A stretch of DNA of 64,000 nucleotides from Paragonimus skrjabini miyazakii (taxonomy: Eukaryota; Platyhelminthes; Trematoda; Plagiorchiida; Troglotrematidae), in assembly GCA_014338405.1 (NCBI GenBank), contig JTDE01001391.1:1-64000 (forward strand). The letters run 5' to 3'. Below are positions 48,588 through 60,500 of the stretch, piece by piece (positions within the stretch are counted from its first letter, which is position 1; every line of letters begins with the position of its first letter). A program made the position numbers and the translations under genes. The notes below the pieces were generated by a model. It ran no database searches and was not told where the DNA came from. It saw only the letters and a program-made list of their open reading frames with translations.

Positions 48588-48753
48588 GACTGACCAGTGA
48601 CCTAGTTTCTCTGTAATAAGTCTGGTCGATATCTCGATCTAACTCTATTAAATTCTTATATAATTTTACCGGCCTGGTGATGAATTATCGGAAACATGTT
48701 CGCCTATGTGCCTTTGTTCTCATTATCGTATTGGGCATATTTGTAACGATGAG
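48588..48753 (+). repeat. Penelope direct terminal repeat, right
   Basis: Partner of 45942-46107, same length. The reading frame through it (NYRKHVRL…LGIFVTM) parallels the start of the N-terminal domain in the left repeat, confirming homology at the protein level as well. Confidence 0.93.
48674..48710 (+). ncRNA. Hammerhead-ribozyme-like motif, right terminal repeat (degenerate)
   Basis: CTGGTGA (one change from CTGATGA), stem tga/tcg with ATTA loop, intact GAAA, a four-pair stem acat/atgt, then G at the cleavage position where A, C or U is required. Its damage falls at different core positions from the left copy, so the common ancestor probably had a complete core. Confidence 0.5.
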
Positions 48754-49070
48754 TGCAAAATATGTTAGCTGTTGTATCACGCAGTGCATCACTACGGTCT
48801 TAGGCAACTTACACAAGCTCCCAGTCTATCGTCATCGGCTCCTTTCTAATGTTCAAATATCAACAGGCACTTATCTGTTGCAGCTTGAAAGATAGAAAAT
48901 ATGCAAGTATACATATTGAAGCAAATTTATTATTTAGAATTTCTTCCGTCTATAGTTAAATGTAAATGTGTTTTTGATAGGCATGTTCGTCAGAACAACA
49001 ATAGCAAATAAAAGCTCAATATTTAACTGGAAGTGTAGATGATGTGAGTAAAACTGATGGACAAACGTAC

Positions 49071-49184
49071 CCAAAATCAAACTTGCTGCATATCCGATCG
49101 GGGCTTGGCACCAGACTAAACCCTGACCAATTTTGTACGTGTTCTCCGCAGTTCCGTTGATGTAACCACCACCCACCCAGGTGG
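49071..49184 (-). CDS. SLC5A7: High-affinity choline transporter, first exon visible (ATWVGGG to SLIL)
   Basis: A 114-bp exon between acceptor cacttatccag and donor gtacgt. The first two bases complete an Ala codon; one base is left over. It encodes TWVGGGYINGTAENTYKIGQ, GLVWCQAPIGYAASLIL, matching the signature TATWVGGGYINGTAE…APIGYSLSLIL at about residue 62 of vertebrate CHT1. One or more upstream exons for the first membrane helix are required and were not found down to the window edge. Together the six exons encode 543 residues against about 580 in the human protein. Confidence 0.96.
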
Positions 49185-51397
49185 CTGGATAAGTGAGTGA
49201 AAATAAAAAAGCGAATAGATAATGAAGTAGTTAGTTGTTTTTTCTGTTATTAAGATAACACGATAACATGGTCAACAAAGTGGGAATGCTGTCTACACCT
49301 CGATAAAAGCTAAAATCACCTGGACATTTTTTATGAGAGATTCCGCCAAAAGCTTCATTCGTGACTAGCATGCAGTCAGTAGTGTACTGGTTCAAAAGTT
49401 ACGCTTTTGTGTGTTAGGATCTGCGTTCAACCATTTTCGGACGGATGGCAAACTCAACTGCTGTGCTCTGATAACAGTGTAACTTCAACATAGTGTTTTT
49501 TATAAGTGGTTCAGTATAAATATTCGTTTAAGCAGTGAACGCTGAGGTCAACTGTGGTAACAATGTAGTGTTCAACATTAAACTACCTCGATGCCACAGT
49601 TAGGCTTTTCATCAAATGACTGTAACCTTCATTTCGTAGCAGTTATTGTTACTGATTCTACGTCACCGTAATCAACGGTCAGTCAATAGAGAACGACTTC
49701 GCCACAGATGTTGAAGTAAACTTAGAGCTTAAATCACGTCATCTGGCCACATAGTCCGCAAAAACATCCAACATTTAGTGTGCTGGATCAGAAAGGATGA
49801 TTAAACTCTAAAACGTTGTTACGTGTATGTCAAGATACAATACTTCATGATCCGCGCACATGTTTAGGCCGATTATCAGTTCACATCGCACAACTGGCAC
49901 CTTGCGCGTATGCTCCCTTTCCACCAGAGTATACCTGTTATTCGCAGCCAGCTGAACCTGATGAACAACAGAAAAACAATGACCACGGACTACTTAGCAG
50001 TAGCAAAGGGATGTAAAAATATCCTCTGGTGCTTTAAAAGTTTTTGTTTTCATACGAAACTTTACTAATGGTGAAAAGGATTTGCACCAATTACTGCCCA
50101 TAACATTAGGAAATTTCGAGCCTAAATTTTCTTTTGAAAGCTGCTTTCAGATGTGGGTGGTAGTTAATTGAGTTTGACCTAACCCTGGAATAGTTTTCCC
50201 TAATCGCAAGATTGCCCAGTAAGTTTACTGAATTCAGCTTTACTGACAAGAGTTCAACGAGAACGAGTCACTGACTAAAGTTAAGGAGACCGTTTCATAT
50301 CTTATTTCAAGTTTTAAACGATCACAGCTTCTCAAGTTTCATGATTACATGCTGAGTTTAATGGTCAGAGAAGCTACCTCGATTTATTCATTCTTGATTT
50401 TGTTTCTGTGTAGTTAGTGCAGCAATCAGTTTCAAAACGAAATTCAAAAGGCAAACGATATATTCCTACTGCGTCAACTGTATACCTTCCTTTTCTGTTA
50501 AACTTGTCCGCTTGGAGCATTCCGGCTTCTTGCTGACCGTTTCTGTTTATTCATGAAACATAAACTTTTGAACAACTCACTAGACTCCAGCGTTTTTTCA
50601 TACTCCCCTAAATATATGTAAGTGGGACATCCATGAACACACCAAACTTACATCAACGACGTTTAGACTGAGGGCACGCACATGCACAGACTAATTCAAA
50701 TACATGTCTTTCTGTGCAGCTACTCAGTGGGCAACCTTCTCCAATTCTCATTTGATTTGATTTATTCAAGGACTTCTATTCGGTGATCCACGGTGTAGCA
50801 TCGCTGAACTGGTACCTCCGCGAAACTTCTGGTAAAAATTCCCTACCACCGACTTTTATATACCAGACATTCAGATCATGCAGTCCGAAGTTTACACATT
50901 TAGTGTAGCAGTTAACTGGAAGATCCATCTTAAAATCTTCAAAGACGGGGCTGCTAGTGTGGAAGTACTTCCCTACAAACTACTTAGACAAACCGTCCAA
51001 AGTTTCCTTCACCCCAGTGCACGGGAAGAAGCCTCTTTTATGCAGGTGATCAACATACCTGCGACAGGTTTTGGTTAATCAGCCACGCTAACATTCTGTA
51101 CGAGATAATTTAGCGTTGGTTAAAGTATGCCATTCTTGGACGCGTCTTACGGAATATTCTGTTGTCTGCCTATTTAGTCAGTTATGTGTAACCAGTGTGT
51201 TATCTTCGTGAATAGCTTGACAGAGGTTGAAGACAATAGCCTTGTCTCAGTTGTTATCTGCAAGTACGCCATGACCGTGCCACATATGACCTTCCCAGGC
51301 ACACGTTGGACGCTTGAGGCACCTAAAGAGAGATTCTTCACTGAACTGGTTAGTTTACAGATGGTAGAACTGTTAGAATCATTTCTGTGCTTTCTCG
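49185..51397. other. 5' intron of the choline transporter (presumed)
   Basis: No exon recognised. A tRNA-like repeat is suspected at about 49388-49427 (plus strand; agtagtgtactggttca then ctgcgttcaacc). The open stretch 50878-51078 has no family signature. Confidence 0.45.
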
Positions 51398-51590
51398 AAT
51401 TCTGAAGGTTTCCTCCAGGATTTTGCGCTCTGTCATCTACTGTTTCCAATTTACATTAACGACGTTCCGGACGATATTTTCAGAAACGCTGTTTTCTGCA
51501 TTGTCACTTTCAAACTCGGGAATGCTAGTGATCCGACTGTACTTGATGGCACCAAGCCTTGGTCGGTCGATCGAATTATCCTCTGAAACT
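51398..51590 (+). pseudogene. CR1/jockey-type reverse transcriptase fragment
   Basis: In one frame reads EGFLQDFALCHLLFPIYIND then VPDDIFRNAV, a decayed version of the motif B stretch GVPQGSVLGPLLF-IYINDLPD of CR1/jockey-type LINEs. The expected FADD motif that should follow is not recognisable. Flanking sequence (51600-52600) may include further RT remains with several stops. It is on the plus strand like the other retroelements. Confidence 0.7.
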
Positions 51591-51599
51591 GAAGTATAC

Positions 51600-54500
51600 A
51601 AATGTGTTCCTCAGTAGAGACCATGAAACTACCTTTGTGATTCACGTGCAGACAACATAGTGGACATCACAAAAGTTGGCTTGAAGTGGAATATGGTTAT
51701 TTAGATGTCATCTAACATATTGTCTGTCCGTAATCAAGAGGATTTTGAAACTCTGAGGACTTTCACTGGAATAGAAAAATGGTATCCTGAACACTAAGGG
51801 ATTCATCTAAAACCCTTTCGTGATTATGCCAAGTAAGTCATGTTGACTAGCGTGGCGTGCGTCCACCAAATTAATTACTGATTTTCAGTATGTATCTTTC
51901 AGGTATGGACTAGAAATCCTAAATCGGCATCCAGCTTACTCTCATGATCATTCCGTTGTTACTCAAACCCTACCCACTTCTTCTCCATTGCTGGTCACAC
52001 TCAGAAGCTCTTTGTCATAATGGCTGATAGTAGTCAACGAAGTCATAAGACGCAGGTCAACAAACTCCGTTCTGAGACTGTTCTTAGAAAGCAATTCGTT
52101 TTACGTGACTATAAATCACGACCTGCTTTTTAAAGTCATTGGCTGCTATTCTAAGTGTCGTTTTGTGACGTTATTAACTTCCTGTTTATTAATAACCTTG
52201 TGTAGTTTATTATACATATATGCTCTTGACAGTTCACTTACTCTCTAAGAGTGGTACTACACATTTCATTCGAAGATTGCTTTTCTGATCAACAGAGACT
52301 CGCCAGATACACAAGCAGACAGATCGTCTGGATCCAAGTGATTCAAATCCCCAGCCTCAAATCCGTGTACCTAACGCTGAAAATCGTTAACTATATGCAA
52401 ATGACTTTTCCGGTAAAACCGAAAATTTTAAGTTGTCTTTTTTTAAATCGAACAGTAGTACTGTGTAAACAGAACACCTGAAATGCGATGTGTAAATCAC
52501 CTGGTACGTGGTGACGTAAGCATGTGTTCAAGTCCAATGCGCCGGCAAGGCGGCTAGGCAGCTGGAATATTGACTGGGTTATCAAAGTTGCTGAAGTTTA
52601 CATGATCGATTAACGCTAACCCAGTATTTTGGCCTGAAGGCGCCATAGAGGTGGTCATATAAGGTTGTCGCGGTGTTTTACGCCAAACTGTCTGTTATTC
52701 GATTGCAGTTAGACAATGAGGTCCGACGTTTTGACACTGCAAATTTCACCTGTCATAGATACATATGCACGGAAATCAACATTTTGGACATGAATCCAGG
52801 AAACTGAACTTGCAAAAGCGGTACAATGATAAACTTTCCCAGGAAGGTATGGTATATTTATGAAGCAGCTGTAGTTTCAAATGATTTTGAGCCTTTTAGA
52901 AATAATTTTTTCATATCTTCAACCCTACGGACATTCCAATTATGTTCACTCAGTCCACACTTGGAAACCACTACGCAGGTCTTTGGTTCTCCTCATAAAA
53001 GTGATTCGGGACTTACTAAAATGGCACAGAGACAAACTACTGGAACCTCTATGATTCTCGAGGTCATGAAAATAGGCTAATGAAACAAGGTCACCTAGCT
53101 GTGAATTGCAGATATCGGTATATGCGTAAGATAGCGTGCACTATAAAATTGCTGGCCGGCATTCTGAGTCCCCCACATAGGTCACTTACAATACTCATCA
53201 GAAAGAATCTTCGTTCAGTTTATCCATGTGTTTTTGTCCATATGATTTCACACCAGTAACTTTTGACCAGCCATTTTTTTTATACACGATCCATTTACAT
53301 GTATGAATTGCCTAACAGGAGAAGTTACCGATTAACAGTAAAATTGAGCATATGACTCATCGGACTTTACTCTTGCCGTACAGATCTATGCATCAACAAC
53401 CATCCAAAAAATAAATAAAGTAAACACAAGTTTCAGCAACACCCCCGTAACTACAACTGAGGTTAACAACTGAGGTTATCATCGGATCTGCAATAACAAA
53501 AACAGTCGAAGGTTAACGACCTAATTCCAGTGTAACTACATTTTTATTAGTTATACAGGAATTGGATTGCATAAACCATTCACGATAGGTGAGCGAACGT
53601 TTCGGAATCAATCTCACAATCAGTGTAGGCTGAATGACGCAAAATCTAGCACCTTTCTCTGCAATTAGTTTAACGGTCGCATTTGCAATGCACCCGTGCA
53701 GTGGAGGGATAATCGCTTAATTTATCCTATAATTATAGATAACGTGTCATTAAACTGGTTAAAAAAAGCTATTCTACCATTTCTATTTTAATCAAATATA
53801 GCTCAATACTGAAGAAACGTTTCTAATCAAAATAACTCAAGATGAATTGGACATACATTCGCGCATTAGATCTTCGAGATAAAAGTCGAGCAAAGTTAGT
53901 TAATCGTAAATTCCCTTGATTACAGAGTAAGTTTGATTATTCACCTAATTTATAGAGGTTGTACAGTGGAGCATGCGATAAGCTTCTCTATGAGCTAGTC
54001 TAGATCGATCGATCATCTTTGTGGAACGTTTTTTGTTTAGTTGTCGGCACTCGTCTTCCAGTTTGTAAAGTTACTGTCAACGTTGGAAGTCTTCCTACGT
54101 TGTAGTAGAGTACACCGGGTGTGGGCTAGCATACCTCAACCAAAATCTTTATCTGTGCAATTTCGGTTCGTGGACAGCTTGATAACACCTAAATTATAGA
54201 AGAAATAACTTGGCGATTTTAGCCATCTGTTGCAAGTTTCTGTTTGTGATATCGAAAAATTAGGCAATAAACTTTGTGCTTCACTAAACGTTTCCACATA
54301 TTCCTCACTAACTGTAACCTTCTGTCCTGCTGAGTACACAGCTTCATAGAAAAATGTATTGATCCGACTGGATCCCGCAAAACGGTAGGCAGATTATTAA
54401 CAAACCGCTGCTGATAAGGAATACTTAGAAAATCTAGCAAAGCCTGTCGAGGAAAATCTCGATCAAACTATACACAACGTAATTGCTGAATTTGGGAGAA

Positions 54501-57500
54501 CTGGTGTCTTAGCTCAAATAACTGAGACAATCGCATCCAAATTCTCACCGGTTATGTAAGCAGAGGAATAGAGGTTAGGAACAGCTATTTGCACGCCTGC
54601 GATCGCATTGGAACTTCACGAATTCCAATTTGTTTTGCGTACCCATAGTCGCAGTCATCGTTTACTCATTAATTGTCTGCGTCCAATCCAATTTATCTTC
54701 CCTGGATAGAAAACCATCAAATTACCAGTTTCTGTCTTCTAGATTATATCAGTACTTTTAACTGTATTGTCTGAAAGATCATGTCCTTCATTTTAATTGA
54801 ATATAAGATTAAATTGTCTCATATCGTATGGTCCGTTTCAGCTTACCTGCCTAAGTGGCCCGGTATATTCCCCCCTCGTCACAAGTTTTCTCTTTATCCT
54901 GAAGTTTTTCAAACTACAGATATACAAATGTCTAATAATTGTATGGGCTACAATTATGGAAATTATGTCTTGTAAGCTAGAAACCAGCCTGATTATCCGC
55001 AGGTCTTTATGCAACATATGCTCAACCGGCAGAACCATGACACCTGCTAGTTCACATTGCTGGTTTGAACCCAGCGATATTCTGAGGCTTTCCGACTTAG
55101 TCTAATCTAACTAACCAAATCTACCGTCTACCATACAACAAGTATATATAAATACCTGTACCCGATTCTATGATTCATATACTGCCTGCTTTCACTACTA
55201 CTAAGTTATCTCGAAAATTGTCCTCCCCATTGTGCTGTAAAGCCAAACCAGCAGTTTGTTCTATTGTCTTCTGAAGATGGCAGAAGCATGGTATAAACAA
55301 AGCAGTATTTTAGGTTCTTCCGCAACAAAACTTTAGCGTTCCATCTCCATCTTTCTCATTTTTGTTTACCTCACGTGGAATCCATATCTCTAACTTTTGT
55401 CAAGCCTTCACTATTGTGCTAAACACTCGGGAGACCGTAGCGTGAGTTCGTTCGACTACAAGATACAAATATGTCAGCTAAAACCTTTCGGAGTTACAAA
55501 ATCGATTCACATTTTTACTACTGTAAACAAGATAATTTTGATCTCAGCTCACGGTATATGTTTGTTGATCGCACTTATTCCACTGATCCGCGTCTTTGAT
55601 TAATGCAACCTATGCTATACGTCGTCTGCCTTCTACATGGTTGAATGAAACATGTCGATCGATATCTACGCCTAGTATACGACTGTTTTGCTCTATTTTA
55701 CTACGTCAGTTCTTTCACTGATGAGGCTCCGTCTTCAACGTCGATTGCCTCTGTCTGGAACAATGGTGATTTTAAGAGGTAGAACAACCTAGTGAAATGT
55801 GTAACAGACCATCAATTTCATAAAGTTGTTTAACTGTTTTTCTGAAACTGTCTTTTGCTTGGTAATAAAAGTGTATCGGTTACACAGTAAACGATTTCTA
55901 ATTCACTAGTCTGGGGTCACGTTGGATATGCCTTATGTACTTTAGTCAGCCAACACCTGCGTTTAGATGTTAATTTCCCACAGTTCCGATTAAGCTATGC
56001 ATGGCCACGATGAACCAATCAGGATGGTTCTTTTCACACCTACGCTTGCTGAGATAAACTGCTGATCGATGGCCTTCGATTCACCTTGAAGGATGTTGGG
56101 AATGGCTAGACCAATCAGTATTCGGACGAGATGTATCAATCGGTTGGCCTACGGAACGGAATGGATTGACTTATGCCTCCTACAAGAGTTTCTATGTTAG
56201 GGAACGAAGTGAAAAACGAAAATAAGACTGAAAGACACTATCGACCTCAAGTAAAATGAACTGCCAACTGGCAGTATATACTGGTAGTTTTCAATCCGTT
56301 TTTAAAATAACCTACAAATCTCCTTGCCTACCATTTGTGTTCACAGTTTATTCCCAAACCTAATCTCCTACTTGTGTTTTGAAATGGTACACGGAAGAGA
56401 TGGCTTATGAAACATAAATTTTAGAACATTTCTCCACTTTGTAGTTGAACATATTTTTGGCTTGACAGGGTGATTTTTGTGAAGCTAGCAAAAATTACTC
56501 CAGAGCAATTTAGCAATCTACTGGAGTTTTATGAAACACAATCATCTTTATTCCGACACAATGATTTAGGGTTCATGATAGTCTTTCTAACTCCGCAACC
56601 GAATGACCAGTTTTGACTTTCCATGAACTAATCACGAAAAATATGTTTGAAGAAGATTTGAACCGATATCTTACACTTCGCAAGTTTATCTATTGTCAAC
56701 CTGAACACTGGTTCGGAAGGATGGTTTTAGACAAAGAGGTTAAATCAGCGGATATTTGACCAGCGTTCCAGACAGGTGGTTCAATGGATGAGTTGGTCGG
56801 TTCTCAACTGGAAGATTGCTAATTCGCACAAATCACTGCTATACGCTGAACGTAAAGATGATTAATGTCTGTCAGACATTGGGCATCATGAACTGTTTAC
56901 ATCATAGCAATTTCCACTTCTGTTGACCATATCTGTTGACCTATAATAACTGTGATAGGGTTGAAGACTTCGTAAAGTTCATGAACAGCTGGTTTCATAG
57001 TCCACGGTTTAAAAGTCTTCTGGACGGAGAAGATAAATGTTTCATCAGATTATTTCGAAAAGTCAACATCCGAAGGTTTCGAATGTAAACGGTGACCTAA
57101 ATGAACAAATGAATACGTTGCTAGGTAGCAAAAATAAACCTAGCCACAGTCTGTCAGACTTATAACAAACGGGCGATCGTACACACATAGAACTCGACTA
57201 GTTGATGACAGCTAAGGAATGCCGAACCTAGCTTCACTATACTAGAACGTGTGCGCTGGTCAGCCTGTCTGAAGATCCATACTGAGTTCCTAAATGTGTA
57301 CAATAAACCTGCGCTTAAAATGTAAACCACGTATGTTGTCACAACGAACTCCTCTAAGGTGTTACAGGTTGAGCGTAATCAAAGTCCCACTGAACCTGGC
57401 CCGTAAACTGGGCGGCCCACTTGAGGTTTTAGCTTTAGCGAATCACCTCAAAAGAGATAGACTTGGTGAGAAAAGATTTTTGGCGGACGACGGTTTCCAC

Positions 57501-60500
57501 ATGTTGAATTCACGTGTTCTTCTGCACGTAGACAACACATTGAAACTTGTTTTGCCCTGAACAACTTGTAATAGATATAAGTTGATGAAGAGTTTCAATC
57601 TGTCACTTTTGGGTATACTTACTGACATTGGCATTATCTATGAGGGTATACAAACAGGTCAACTTTGTTGCGCAAATTAATGACGTACAGACAAGTCCAA
57701 CATTGATGGCAAACTTCCTGAATGAAGCGTTCCGACCATATGTAAAGTAACTCATGCACTGAATTAGGTTACTTAAATAGTGATGCGCAGTTCACGTACA
57801 TACTGTGATCGCCCAAAAAGACTGGTCTGAGACCCCACTAATGGCCATCAAAAGTTTCGCATCCAAAAGAGCATTTTATACGGGAGGAATGGGGAACCGA
57901 ATAGCTGATTACGCTGATTGCGTTGGAACGTTAGAAAACAACTTGATCTGTTACAACCTTGCCGAGCAGGACGACATCTGGTGAACTAATGTACAGTAGA
58001 CAGAGGAAAGTTTACCACCATCATTCTACTCAATAGCAACGGGATTCACATTATGGTGAGACCACGCCACTCCTGATCAGCATGTTCGATGGGCAGTGTT
58101 AGTTTCACAAGTTCGGTATGAAAACTCCAATCTAGTGAAGAATAGCACTGATGACGTTTGACGTACACGTCTTCTGAAACTCGAGCGTGTCATATTTCTC
58201 AACATGACCAACCAGCAGCCCAACTGTATGGTCTGTGGCTTACAAAAAGCAATGACCTCGAAATTGCAGACAAACGATTTGATCGGAATCAGGCTGAACC
58301 CAGAAATGGTACTCTAACCAGTAGCACCAGAATGACAGCAACAAATTATGGTAAAGCTTACACGTCATTGACAGCAGAGTCTTCACTTGAGTTTCAGAAC
58401 TTCCAATTTTCGGCTATCTTAATCCCTGTAAACGTGAAGCACATTCACTATGGCCAAGGTAGTTGAAGAATACCCCATTTTGTTTTTGGCATGGTTTGGA
58501 AATAATGCAGACCGGGCTGACTTCTCACCACAGCCCATATAGAACGTACACGCCCGGCGGTTGACTTTTTGGAGATTAGTGGTAATCAAAAAGCAGCTCA
58601 TGCTAATCCCTGGACCATCTGGCGGCCAACTGAGGATATTACAATGCATTCATGTTCAAAGTCAACGTTAGTATATGAGAAAAGATGGTAGTGGTCGATA
58701 CCGATAATTATAAAGTTTAATTTTAGCTGATCAGTACGTCTGATGTTATGTTAATCTCGTACAGTGCTGTAGAAAGATCGGTGGTTTCAAGATGAGAACA
58801 TGTTACGCTTCTCTTGGAAATTGGATTGCAACCACTTTGAGAAGCATGTATACACATGGCATGTTCGACATCACAGAGTGCCTTAAATCTTGTGCACAAC
58901 TGGTAGAAAAAATGTCATTTACTTGACAAACAGATTTACAGAATCCGCAGCGAAACATAACAAAAATACAAGTTAAATCATTAATGTCCGTAGCAGTTCT
59001 ATTTTTATCTGGCAGAACAGCTGGAGACGCATTACAATTCTGCCCTCAGGGATGAACAATGGCCAGCACTAAATTTTGTCCCAAGTTCTTATTCTTCTAC
59101 TTTGCGCACCCAGTTGGTTCGGAAAAAACTGACCAACTCCAAGGGGCAAGCGTAACACAACCAATCGGTAGCTCAGCACGGAAGATCCCAATTTTCATGG
59201 TAGAAAGCATCAATATCGCTGTGCTATCTAATACGTTTTATTCATATAATTTATCATAGTCCATGAAATGAGCCAGTTATTTTTTTCCCAAGTGCCGCAC
59301 ACAAGACAACATGTGAGAGGACAGTTATCCATATCGGACCTTGCAAGAGTCCATCTTCAGGGTACTATAGGACACTGAAGCAGTAACAGCCAAAGTCCTC
59401 ATGAACTTGACAACAAGACGGAGAACTAGTCTTCACAGTTTGTCAAATAGATCAACGCACCTGAACCCAAAACTGTAAATTTTAATTTATTCTTCGTGAC
59501 TCCATTTAGTCTCTGCTTCCAGAGTAGTTGTGTGTGGACGAACAAGCCGAGGAAGTGAGTATTCCGACACTTAGTGGAATATCACAAAGCGATTATGGGA
59601 TTTAGTTAACGCCCAAGGCATAACACGACTGATGAAACAAGCCCGCATGAAAAGAAGTCGGCTCAGTGAGCAAGAAATGACGGAACAGAAATGAACACGA
59701 TATTTGAATCAAAACTGCACTGCAGTGTTAAATGTTGGAAGAGTGACATAATAATGCACAAACTAGACAATAAATTTATTGCTTTGTTGAAAGGCTCCAC
59801 GGCAAAGGCTGGTGTACGACCATGTTATCGCGTTATACCGTTGCCACAGCACGATAAATATGTGTTTTCCGCAAGTAGAAAGCGCAGTGATTCTGTTGAA
59901 TACCGTTGGAACTGTTAGGTTCCAACCCACAGTTCTACTAGCTGTGCTATCTTTCATAACATTGTGAACCCTGGATTACGCTTCATTTTCAGCACCTGGG
60001 ATTCGTCTGAACCAGTATCTCTAGTTGTGTTTTTGAAATATATCATCTACTAAGGCAACTGTTGCCTGTTACCCAGTTCAAAATGGCTTTTGAACTAGTT
60101 TAACTCAGTCATCACTTCACACCCTCAATTATTTTCTACTGGCTATCACGGTTGAATGTAGACTGAGGCGGACCAAATAACGGGGTTGCAACTTGAATCC
60201 GTAAAAACTTACAATACGCGCTCCCAACCCCACATTGCGATTATTGTCAAGAGTCATTGAGCGATTGGAGCAGGACAGAGCTGAACCCGTTTGCCTCGCA
60301 TTACGAATTGGAATGCACGATAAAAGATCTCATATGACTGGATAAGAGCTATGGTTCAACTTATTGTCAGTTTTATACCAGTTTCCAAACAGCAGGACAG
60401 CAAGTAAAAACGTTATGCTAGTAGCCTTTCGATGGTCAACATCTCATACAGAAAATGCAGTGGTTTTCTCTTTCCTTGAACTCGTTTTTCTACAACGTAA

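Larger units (their letters stand above)
45942..48753 (+). mobile_element. Penelope-like element, copy 1, nearly complete
   Basis: A 2.8-kb Penelope-type retroelement: direct terminal repeat, N-terminal domain, reverse transcriptase, GIY-YIG endonuclease, second direct terminal repeat. The coding region from about 46016 to 48561 is roughly 850 codons, close to a full Penelope ORF, interrupted by one frameshift (46676-46687) and three in-frame stops. It sits in the 10.5-kb transporter intron, antisense to the gene. It was probably inserted relatively late, given that so few lesions are present. Confidence 0.95.
38539..49070 (-). other. SLC5A7: Choline transporter intron containing three Penelope-like copies
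   Basis: A 10.5-kb intron with donor gtacgt. Penelope-like sequences occupy about 39584-42362 and 45942-48753, all with their coding strand antisense to the gene. 42400-45940 shows no recognisable exon or element; the minus-strand open stretch 44325-44678 has no family signature. Confidence 0.75.

Noticed and set aside
49936..50016. C-terminal exon of a gene at 49816-50016
   Set aside because: Short, proline- and cysteine-containing ORF without homology; no convincing splice sites.
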